Below are positions 46,927 through 56,732 of a stretch of 64,000 nt of DNA, piece by piece. Each line of letters begins with the position of its first letter. Positions within the stretch are counted from its first letter, which is position 1. Both the position numbers and the translations under genes were made by a program. The notes beneath the pieces are model-generated. The model did no database searches and was not told the DNA's origin. It worked only from the letters and a program-made list of their open reading frames with translations. The DNA is from Salvia splendens (lineage: Eukaryota > Streptophyta > Magnoliopsida > Lamiales > Lamiaceae), in the NCBI RefSeq assembly GCF_004379255.2, contig NC_056035.1, positions 39,994,773 to 40,058,772 on the forward strand, written 5' to 3'.

Positions 46927-48312
46927 GATCAAAATTGTGACACTCATGAAAGCAACATAGTGAGCTACTAAGTCCAACCCCTAATTTATGCAAGTTGCCT
47001 CGAGTATTTATTATTGTCACTCTTTACTTTTGACAACCGACTTTATGAGTATTCTTGATAAATAAATATTCTCCTCCAACAAAATAGTTCAATTTGACTT
47101 GCACAAAATTTTATTGGCTTCATGAGTTTTTCCACCAAAATTATTTAGAGGCGAAAACCTAACTATTCCCTTTTGTCCCATAATTGAAGTCCCATTTAAC
47201 CTAGCCACATGTTTTAAGAAATGTAAATGAAAGTTAGTAAAAAAAGTTAGTGGAATACGTATACCACTTTTTATAATAGTTCTACAGTAAAAGTTAGCAT
47301 GAACACTATTCCTAAGAGAATGAAAAATAAAAATAAAAAATCTCCATTGACATAGTCATCTTCCTCACATTTGCTCTTTCATTTTGTTTTATTTTCTTAA
47401 TACTTGAGTATTATTTAATAGAAATATTTAGGAAGGATCCAAACACTCTCACACAGTGGGAGGTGGGAACTTCCACCAAATATGACAAATAGTATGTGTA
47501 TCTGTAATTTTTCACTATAACGTGAAACAACCTAATTTGGGATTGTCCTTTTCCAACTTTACATAGGTATATTTAAATTACTTTCCCACAGTGGAGACTA
47601 ATTAAAAAGTTTCAACACTTTCTATTGTGGGAAACATAAGATGTTAGTGTTTATTAACCAAAATTGAATCAACTTGTGGAGTGCAATTTCATTTTATGCA
47701 TGCATCACTTGTACACACACTTGAAATTCTAGTAAGTATTAGTATTATATTTAATGCTTTCACAATATGTGATAGTATTATTGTGTTTTTTTTGTTATTG
47801 TCAATATTTGATTCTATCCACATTATTTTAGCATTTAATAAAAAAATATCTCGACATTAGGGCAGTTATAGAAAGGCACAGAACGTTCAATTTCAATTAA
47901 AAATGTCATGCCGAAACTTTTTGCATAATTTGGCAGTAAAAATGAAACGTTCACTAATATTTTTACAATGACATGTTTTATTCATCCTAACATCATATCC
48001 TTAACTAGAGATAATAATTCTCTGCAACGAGCTTAAAACGATTGGAAAAATAGAATATTCATCCTAAACATGGTTTGAAAACTGTAATAATAATCTATTT
48101 TCAAATATAAGCGTTTAATTTCATTTTTATTGAAACACTAAAATAGTAGTAGTATGTTGAAATATTAAAATCCAATGCTCGTTTGTTCTTCTCATATGGA
48201 AATTTAACGGTCACCTGAGACTTTTCAAATATAAAAATGTCATTGGACATAATTGTAAAACATTAGAAGACCAGGTATATATCTAACAATTAGATATAAT
48301 TAGAAAAACTCA
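46927..48312. other. AT-rich intergenic DNA
   Basis: No gene. A weak Stowaway-like left end (CTATTCCCTTTTGTCCCATA) occurs at about 47162 without a recognisable partner. Confidence 0.5.
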
Positions 48313-48315
48313 TAA

Positions 48316-49048
48316 GACCATCCGCAGCGGTGAGCAGCATGCTCACCGCCGTCCTTGCCGCTGGCAAGGACGGAGCTCGTCCGTTGATGCGCCCTGCCGC
48401 TGGCAGGGTGGTGCTCTTAGCTAAGAGCACGTCCGTGCCAGCGGCAAGAGCACGAGGTGGTGACGTGGCAGCTTCTGATTGGCCCGTTGATTTATCATTT
48501 ATTATTATTATTTTTTTAATAAATCGAAAAAATCTGAAAAATTCAAAATTAATAAAAAAATATTTTCTCACTTCCTAATAAAATATATCCATTTTTTCCA
48601 CACTTTTAATTTATTTTTTTTCATTATTTTTACCCCAAAACTCATACTTTCATCTATAAATACTCTCATTTCAAACACAAAAAATGACACTATACTAAAC
48701 AACTCTCTAAATCTCAATTTTTATGAGTTTAATTATGAAATTTTTAATTTTTAGGAGTTTAATTATGTAATTTTTAATTTTTAGGATTTTAATTATGTAA
48801 TTTTTAATTTTTAGGATTTTAATTATGTAATTTTTAATTTTATTTGTAATTTGTAATATTTATTGTGGTTTTTAAATGAATTTTAATATTATGGAAATGT
48901 TTTTGTTTAATTGAATTTTATATTAATTGTGCTCGTCCTTGCGGAAGAGCACAGTTGTGGGTATTGTGCTTTTGCCAGAGAGCAGGCATGAATAGTACCG
49001 CCCGGGCCCACAACCGTGCCGCTGGCAAGAGCACGGTTGTGGATGCTC
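48316..49048. mobile_element. PIF/Harbinger-type MITE (733 bp)
   Basis: Flanked by TAA on both sides (48313-48315, 49049-49051). Ends are GACCATCCGCAGCGG on the left and GAGCATCCACAACCG from the right. Subterminal GC-rich DNA repeats GCCGCTGGCAAGGACGG and GCCAGCGGCAAGAGCACG in both orientations. The centre is AT-rich with four tandem copies of a ~28-bp TTTTTAGGA(G/T)TTTAATTATG-type unit (about 48720-48840). Non-coding. It shares the end GACCATCCGCA with the right end of the 53912-55961 element, so that family could have mobilised it. Confidence 0.88.
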
Positions 49049-50332
49049 TAAGGATTGTAACATAGATTCCCAAAATGGTGAGGCATAGTTTGGCTTATAA
49101 ATTATTGAAAATGCTAGTCTACTAGTATGCCCCTTCAATTCAATTTATTTAAAGTATCTGTCTACATTGTTGACCACATTTAATGCTGTTGTCTTTTCTC
49201 AATTTCAATATATATAGGTCGGGATTGGGTGTTTTTAGTTTGTTTTTATTGATCAACTAGTCCTCTTTCTCACTAACTAGACATGCACAAACCGAACCGG
49301 ACCGGCGGTTAACCGCCGGTTCATAAACCGGAACCGAAACCGGCACGTCGGTTCCGAACCACCGGACGGTTCAGCGGTTCACACGGTCCGGTTTAGGTTC
49401 AACAAAATGCAAAATCGGAACCGCCGGTTCAACCGAAATTTTTTTTAAAAAAATTTTATTTATAAAAATTGATTTTTATATTTAAAAACAATTTTTAAAA
49501 ATAAATGAATACAAAAAATTCTTAATAGCCTATATATATTTGATGGGCTTGCGAATTTATGAACCATTCTATGTTGTTTCTCTTTTATAGAGACATCCTT
49601 GAATATTTTTTGTTTCACTTGTGGGACAAAATATGTTGAAGTTTCTTTTATAACTATATGTTTAGATCATTCATTCATCTTTTTCCAATGTGGGATACAC
49701 AACTTTCTTTTGTTTTCTACTTTTCTTTATTTTTTACTACATTTTATTATTCACTAACTTTATCTTTATTTTTGTTATGATTTTTTTTCTAAGACAAATT
49801 TATAGATAATAATAGCATCAACTAGAATAGTTTAATTAAATTTGAATGTTGCATATTGCTAATAATTTGTATATTTATAGAATGTGGACGTGTTCAAATA
49901 ATTGGATTTAAATGTAAGTATGTTGCTAATTTTTCTCAATATATTGATTAAAATGTGAAAAAAATAACAATTAATATAATTGGTATAATAATGATAAAAA
50001 TAGATAACTAAAGAATGATTTGTTTAGTGGCATAATATAGTTTATATATTAGTAGTAGACTAATAGTATGATTTTGTATAATAGTTGTTATTCTAATAGA
50101 TGTAGTATAATTTATATAAATAAAATTATTATTTGTGAATATATTCTTGATAGATAAGAATAAACACTTATTGAGTAATATGATTTGTATATAGATAAAT
50201 AATTATTCATATTATAGTTATCGCTAGATTAATACAATTTGTATAATAATTATTCTCTTAATGTGTATAATGGTATTTATTAGTTAACATACACATAAAC
50301 TTATACACAAACAAATCGATAAGAGCATCAGC

Positions 50333-51971
50333 AATGGGGCGCCCTAAAGCCCGCCCTATGCACCGCCACGTCGGCATTTTATTCTCCTGCCCTTCCACCT
50401 GCAGTGGGGCGCCCTAAGCCGCGCCCTAAGGGGCGCCCTAAGCATTTTAATTATTTTGTTAATTAATTTAAATGTTTTCAAATATATAAATGCAAACTTA
50501 TTAAAAAACACAACGATTAACTAAGAATGACAAAAAATTCATTGATTATAAAAACAAAGTTACACGAGTTAGAAATAAAAGAAGAGACTATCCTACAAAA
50601 GCCACAACTTCCGTCTCAACTCATCGCTCATCCTCTGGAGGCGCTCAGCTTGGGCCGGATCCGTACACCTCATAAGGGCGTTGTGATAATCCAACAACGT
50701 CATCGCCATCGAGGCGGTTGCCAAATCCGCGTAGGCAACTGTCGCAGGGGTAGGGATCGGCGATGGGGGGGCGGCGGACGAGGAGGATGTCGCCTTCGCT
50801 TTCCCCTTGTTCTTCGCAGCCTTGACGCCTATGGAACGCCGCCGGGAGGACATCGGTATGCCGGAACTCTCTTCCTCCGTGCACGTCTGGTTGAGGTCCA
50901 CCGGACGAGTTCCGCTTTCGCTGGTCGTGTAACCACCAGTGTCGGTGGTCTTCGTCCTCTTCGCCGCACCGGTGTGCAGAATCCCTCCTTGGAACTTCTG
51001 CTTGTCCCTCAAGAGCGCCCAGATGTTGAAATGCTTGAAGTCGCTGTACATGGACTGGTACGACAACAACGCTCTATCGCGCACGTCGCTCAAGCTCTCG
51101 CCGCTTCCCTGATCACTCGAGCACTTCTGGTGCTCCCCCGCGAACAGGTTGACTTGCTTCTTCACCTGATCCCAGTGCGTGCGGAGCTGCTCCCGTTGGC
51201 GCTTGTACATGCTCGGCGGCTTCGCCTCATTGTAGCGCTCGGCGATGCCCTCCCAGTACGCAAGCTGCTTCTAGTTGTTGGCGAATATCGGGTCCTCCGA
51301 TATATCCACCCAACACCTCGCCAAGACGAGGGTTTCATTCGGCTGGTAGTTCGTACGGCCGGGGGCGTACTCTTCGTTCATTGCCGGAGGTGGCAACTTC
51401 CTCGCGACGTGCTTCGTCCGCTTCTTTCTGGCAGCGGAGGGGGCGGCGGCCTAGGGCTCGTCGGTGGAGGGGGCGACCGCGCGACGTGAAGCGGAGGGCA
51501 TGGCGAGTTGGCGACGGCTCCATGTCGGAGAGACCGTACGAATCCGTACTGAAGTTCGGATCGTACGTCTGGTTGGCGTCGAACGGCTGATATTCGCCAG
51601 GTTGTGTACCCGACCATCGTGCGACATCTCCAAACGTCGGGCTATTAAGACTTAAGTATCCACCGGAATCCATTGTATAGCGTAATTTGAGAGTTGAAAA
51701 GTGAATCGAAAAGTTACAAATGAAAAGTGAAGCCAGGGTATATATATAAACAAAATTTTCGAATTAAAAAAAATTAAAACGCGTTGCATCGTCCGCGTCG
51801 CCCACAGTGGGCGGACGATGGTGCGGACGATGCCATATAGTCCGCGCTTCGTCCGCGGACTAAGCGTCGGACGCGGACGACGCATCGTCCGTCGTCCGCG
51901 GTGCCACAATGGCGGACGATAGCGCGCCCGACGCATCGGGCGCGCTATCGTCCGCCCCATTGCTGATGCTC
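50333..51971 (-). mobile_element. PIF/Harbinger element carrying only the Myb-like gene
   Basis: Flanked by TAA (50330-50332, 51972-51974). The 19-bp ends GAGCATCAGCAATGGGGCG are perfect inverted repeats. It is nested in the hAT element. A minus-strand gene of the Harbinger accessory (Myb/SANT-like) type fills it and no transposase gene is present. The right subterminal region carries many CGTCCGC / GCGGACGATG blocks. Confidence 0.92.
50593..51673 (-). pseudogene. Harbinger accessory protein (Myb/SANT-like, NAM-associated C-terminus), broken
   Basis: Starts at ATG 51673 (MDSGGYLSLNSPTFGDVA). The frame shifts near 51340-51400. It continues as NETLVLARCWVDISEDPIFA up to a TAG at 51271-51273, then QLAYWEGIAERYNEAKPPSM, WDQVKKQVNLFAGEHQKC, a Ser/Lys-rich linker and a C-terminal YHNALMRCTDPAQAERLQRM helix. 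This order matches plant proteins often mislabelled glutathione S-transferase T3-like, which are the DNA-binding partner of Harbinger transposases. One frameshift and one nonsense codon disable it. Confidence 0.82.
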
Positions 51972-52420
51972 TAATGATAAATAATTAAAAAATAATACTT
52001 TATGTAATTATATTTGTTGTTAAGTTATAATAGTAGAAGATAGTCAAGATATAAACTAATATAAACAAAGATGATGGAGATGTATCATGTAGTTATAAAT
52101 AAGGAGTTTTATCCCACATTGAAAGAAAGAATAACACATCCAAGAACATGTAGCTATAAAAGGGAATCATCCAATACACTCTCTTTTCAACCCAAATGCT
52201 CAAGTCCAACATTAAGTGTAAATTGTAACTTATAAGTTGTGACTTGTAGTCTCGTTGAAATAAACACTAAAACGAGAAGAAAAAAAAATACGAACCGCCG
52301 AACCGGCCCGGAACCGGCGGGTTTGGCAAAAAACCGGCGGTTTTGAACCGCCGCCGGAACCGCCGGTTTTTTGAACCAAAACTGGAACCGCGGGGGACCT
52401 TTGAGGGCAGTTCAGGTTCG

Positions 52421-52752
52421 AAACTGGCGGTTTTCGCACCGTGGGCATGCCTATCACTAACTAACACTTTCACAATAATAATAATAGTCCTACATACTAT
52501 AAATAAGTGTATTATATTAGTATCCAAGTTTTATGTAGTACTAGTACCCAATCACATTCATCCATTTGATTACTCCATAAATCATGGAACCGGCGGTTTT
52601 CGAATCGTGTGCATGCCTATCACTAACTAACACTTTCACAATAATAATAATACTCCTACATACTATAAATAAGTGGATTATATTAGTATCCAAGTTTTAT
52701 GTAGTACTAGTACCCAATCTCATTCATCCATTTGATTACTCCATAAATCTTA
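52421..52752. repeat. 166-bp tandem duplication of the hAT end plus its flank
   Basis: Units of about 52421-52586 and 52587-52752 match with a constant offset of 166 bp. Each contains the last ~33 bp of the hAT element, the TCACTAAC target copy and about 125 bp of downstream flank (TAACACTTTCACAATAATAA...). A second, isolated hAT right end therefore lies at about 52587-52619. Confidence 0.9.
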
Positions 52753-53257
52753 TGATTCAGATTTATTTCTCACTTTTTAAGATGTTGGAAGCTAATTATA
52801 GTGTAGTTGGTGTATATTCTTGATTCAATTTTGTTATATAAGGAAAAATAAATGCATGTCAACATAAAAACAACTTATATTACACATTAAACTACATATG
52901 AGTTTCAGAACTTTATAACTCAAATGAAACTAACTGTACTGCAACAAGCAAAATAAAGAGACAAAAATATAATAAAAAAAGGATAAAAGAAGGAAAATAA
53001 GTTTTTGCAAGAATGTCGCAAGGTTGATAACATGCACCAATTCTTTTTCAGAGAGCGTTCTAGAAATTCAAATAATTAAAATAAACAAGGGAATTTAATT
53101 CTTATGATATTATAATATTTCCATTATGAACTGTAATTGAAAAGTATATACTATTATTTTGACATTTGACCATTTCAGAATAATCAATCTCAAATTGGTC
53201 TGCATATAATTAATAGTATCACACTAGCTATCAGTCAAGACCGGCAACATATATAAA
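52753..53257. other. AT-rich intergenic DNA
   Basis: Nothing recognisable between the hAT-end duplication and the SINE. Confidence 0.5.
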
Positions 53258-53270
53258 CATAATTAAACTT

Positions 53271-53526
53271 CTGTCATGTAGCATAGCGCCGTTGGCAACG
53301 GAGGGGCAAATCTTGCTGCGATGAGTCTGTGTTCGAATCCCACTGCTGTCGTGTAGTTGCTTCCATCTCTCAGGCACAAGTGTGAGGCCTTGGGAGATGG
53401 GCTTCTAGCAGCCAGTGGGTTAAGGCCTCCTCCTTAACGGACTACTGCATACTCTGATTGAACCCCCTCACATGATGTTGGGCCGGAGTGTGAGGGCCGC
53501 CAAGGCGACGTAATCGCCTTTGCTGC
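53271..53526 (+). mobile_element. tRNA-derived SINE (256 bp)
   Basis: Flanked by an exact 13-bp direct repeat CATAATTAAACTT (53258-53270, 53527-53539), the size typical of LINE-mediated insertion. The 5' part carries a clear Pol III B box, GTTCGAATCC (53331-53340), with an A-box-like TAGCGCCGTTGG about 45 bp upstream. The body is GC-rich relative to its flanks. It ends GCCTTTGCTGCC without a poly-A tail, so the family is undetermined. Confidence 0.8.
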
Positions 53527-53539
53527 CATAATTAAACTT

Positions 53540-53908
53540 TATCTATGTGCAAAACATGCAAAACAAAGATTATGAATTTAAATAATATAAATAAAATACT
53601 AAACTGAACCACTAGCCGCATAAAATTTGGCTGCTTTAATATGCTAATCTGAAACCTGGATGATTGTTCTAATTTAACATAGTAACAATAGAAATACTAT
53701 AAGTCAAATTTAATTATCACTTAACTCGTAATTATTTGACATTAGTTACCCCGCAGTCTTTTAAATGAAGTATATATATATATATAATCGTCAAATTCAG
53801 TTATAAAAATCATCATTCGTACATGCATGACGGTTTTGATCAGTTATAGAAATAAAATGATTTTATTTTATATTTATTTATTAATCTACATGTCTACTCC
53901 TTTAAAAA
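53540..53908. other. AT-rich spacer
   Basis: No feature beyond an AT run near 53772-53786. Confidence 0.5.
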
Positions 53909-53911
53909 TAA

Positions 53912-55961
53912 GAGCACCCGCAACGCATCTCGCGGGTGTCTCTTATCTCGTCCTGTCTCGTCACCATCCCGCCGAGACGCCCGTCCCACCGAGACGGATG
54001 GCGAGCCGTCTTGCCACGCGCCCGCGCGACGTGGCGCGCTGGCGCCACGCGTGACGCCCACTCGTCAGCCCACGAGTGGGCTTCGTCACGCTGACGCAAT
54101 AAATCATTTTTTTTAAAAAATTTGAATTTAATAAAAAAATAAAAAAATTAAAAATAAATAACGGTCAAATGACCGTTCAACGGTCATTTTTAAAATTTTT
54201 ATTTTATTTTATATATACTCCTCTTTCACACACACAAACACACATATATTCTTCTCAAACCACCTCACTTTCCTCTCCAATTTTCATCTCAAATCATCTC
54301 TTTTATTCTTCTCCCAAATTTAATCCACTCATGGATCCATTTGAGCAGTCGAATAATGGAAGAATCGCTTGAAGAAGATCGACGTAGGGAGGCGGAGGAA
54401 GCCGCGCCTCCCCAAAGACGATCCCGGACTTACATCCGTAGTAACCGGGAGGAAGCCGCCGCAAGGTTAGTACGCGACTACTTCTGTGATAACCCGGTAT
54501 GGGGAGATACCTACTTCCGTCGCCGTTTCCGCATGCGGAAACCGCTATTTCTTCACATCGCAAATACATTGGCAGCCCGGGAAGTGTTCTTCCAAGAAGG
54601 GTTCGACGTCGTTGGCTGTCCCAGCCACACGACGCTGCAGAAATGTACTGCAGCAATCCGTTAGCTTGCTACTGGACAAACGACGGATTTGTTCAACGAA
54701 TACCTCCACATTGAAGAAAGCACTGGGAGAATGTACTTGATGAACTTCTGCAAAGGCGTACGGGCAACCTTCACCGACGAATTTCTCCGGAAGCCAAGCA
54801 CGTCAGATTGTCAGTTTCTGCCCCACCTTCACGAAGAAGTGCACGGAATTTCCCGGGATGCTTGGCAGCGTCGATTGCATGCATTGGCAATGGAAGAATT
54901 TCCCTGTGGCGTGGAAGGGGTCATACACGAGCGGCCACAAAGGCACCCACCCCACCGTTATACTCGAGGCCGTTGCCGACTACCGACTATGGATTTGACA
55001 TGCGTACTTCGGGGTCCCCGGATCGAACAACGACTTCAACGTGCTCAACCAATCCGATCTCTTCGCCGAAGTTTTGGATGGTAAAGCGTCGACCATCAAC
55101 TTCATCGCTAACAACCGGCAGTATAAAATGGAGTACTATCTTGCCGACGGCATCTACCCGAAGTGGCCAACCTTGGTGAAGACGTTCAACAGGCCGGTGA
55201 ACGAAAAACATGCTCTTTTTGCGCAGAAGCAGGAGGCTGCTCGAAAGGATGTGGAGAGGGCGTTAGGGGTTCTCCAAGCGCGCTTCAACATTATCAAAGC
55301 CCCGGCTCGTACGTGGTTTATGGAGAGTATGGTCGACATCATGTATACGTGCATAATCTTGCACAACATGATTGCCGCCGACGAAGGACCTGAGGCGGGA
55401 AATTGGTTCGACCCAGAAACCCCGGGAAGCTCTACCGCAAGTAGTCCGCCTCGCAGTGGAGTGCATCCTTCTATACAAGATCGGTTGTCTATTCGGGCAA
55501 GGACACGTGATTCTACCGTCCACGCCCAACTCCAAGATGATCTAATGGAGCACATTTGGATAAAATTTGGCAACCGGTAGATGCACATGATCTTTCTTCT
55601 GCTTCTTTGAGCTTTGAGATTTTGAATTTAGAGAGAGTGAGCGGAAGAAATTAAATTATGTATTTTTTATTTTTTTAGGATTTTTAATTATGTTTTTTTT
55701 TTTTTTTTAAGAATTTTAAGTTGTAATTTTATTTTATTTAATGAAGTGTGTTTTTATTAATTGAATTTGTTCGAAATAAAAATAAAAAATGAAATTGAAT
55801 GAATAGTTAAGGGACGAGATGATTAGGAGACGGATAAGAGATGAAGGGTTGCAGGTTCTATCTCTTAGTTAAGAGATGGAGTAAAAAATACAGTGGAGCC
55901 CATGAATAATTAAGAGATAAGACGGTTAAGAGACGGATAAGAGATAACGTTGCGGATGGTC
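53912..55961 (+). mobile_element. PIF/Harbinger element with a broken transposase gene (2050 bp)
   Basis: TAA on both sides (53909-53911, 55962-55964). The 14-bp ends GAGCACCCGCAACG and GACCATCCGCAACG (from the right) match at 12 of 14. Subterminal regions carry TCTCTTATC / GAGACGGATAAGAGA blocks. The interior carries one transposase gene on the plus strand; no Myb-like partner gene was seen. Confidence 0.92.
54331..55580 (+). pseudogene. PIF/Harbinger transposase (ALP1/HARBI1-like), frameshifted
   Basis: Begins at ATG 54331 (MDPFEQSNNGRIA) and changes frame at once. It reads through RNREEAAARLVRDYFCDNPV, FRRRFRMRKPLFLHIANTLA and a TAG near 54662. Further frame changes follow, up to a long clean C-terminal section at 55041-55580: NQSDLFAEVLDGKASTINFI, YYLADGIYPKWPTLVKTF, KDVERALGVLQARFNIIKAP and DIMYTCIILHNMIAADE. 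The YYLADGIYP string is the conserved DDE_4 block with its catalytic Asp. At least three frameshifts or stops make it non-functional. No corrected sequence is proposed. Confidence 0.88.
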
Positions 55962-55964
55962 TAA

Positions 55965-56732
55965 GTAAACAAAAAGCCCTGTGACACTTATTTCATAGCC
56001 TTCTTAGCTTGTGATTTCTAGAAGAATTGATGGGACAATGCAAACAAGTCTAAATTTTTTTAGTGTATTTTACTATATTAATAGTATGATGCGTGACAAA
56101 ATTACGTTTTTAAAAATAGAAATAGATTAATTTTAGCTGATGGAATAAAATATTATAAGGAAACTATTATTGGAAACAGGAGGAGTATATAGAGTTAAAT
56201 GTAATTAAGTGTTTTGATAAGGACAGAAAACGATAAATCATATTCTAAATACAAAAAAAGATATCTTGATCGAGAGAAATTAAAAAAAAATATTGACATC
56301 TTGAATAAGACAGATAAAATAGTAAGTAGAGTATTATTTAATTAGTTAAATGTGATTCATGCTAAAGTTTTATTGTTATTTCTTTTAAAATTTTGATAAG
56401 TTGAGTTTACTTATTACTAGTATTTAATTTGAAATAAAATCTTGTTGAGATAAATGTGAAACGTCTTCTGATACAGTTATACCCACTAAACACAAGAATA
56501 AAAAGGACTTAAAATTTAAAATTCTGAATTTTTTTTATAAAAATATAAAATCTCAAACTTAAAACTTCAAATTCTCAATTTCTTTATAAATACAAAATCG
56601 TAAAATAGATATACATGGGAAAAGTAATGATTTAAATTAGATCAAAATTGGTAGGAGGAGAAAATTAAATGGTGACACAAAGTGGTCCATGAATTTTAAC
56701 AAGGAAATATGAATGGTCTAAATTGTAAACTG
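55965..56732. other. 3' flank of the bHLH gene
   Basis: AT-rich DNA. The part next to 56732 is likely the 3' UTR of the minus-strand bHLH gene. No other feature seen. Confidence 0.5.

Larger units (their letters stand above)
49278..52453. mobile_element. hAT element, hosting a nested Harbinger element
   Basis: Exact 8-bp duplication TCACTAAC on both sides (49270-49277, 52454-52461). Inverted ends are TAGACATGCACA and TAGGCATGCCCA. Subterminal regions are dense in ACCGGCGGTT / GGAACCGCC motifs. Without the 1639-bp insertion at 50333-51971 plus its TAA duplication, the element is about 1.5 kb and AT-rich inside, with no transposase, so it is non-autonomous. It belongs to the same broad group as 19337-19737, with ATGCCCA-type ends and GGTTCCGG blocks. 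Confidence 0.9.

Noticed and set aside
47155..47320. Stowaway MITE
   Set aside because: Only a weak left-end match; no complementary right end with TA was found.
50527..51489. 320-codon plus-strand frame
   Set aside because: It is the mirror of the Harbinger Myb-like gene on the minus strand. The Arg/Leu-rich product has no family features.
53271..53526. A genuine tRNA gene
   Set aside because: Only the B box is convincing. The flanking 13-bp repeats and 256-bp length indicate a SINE.
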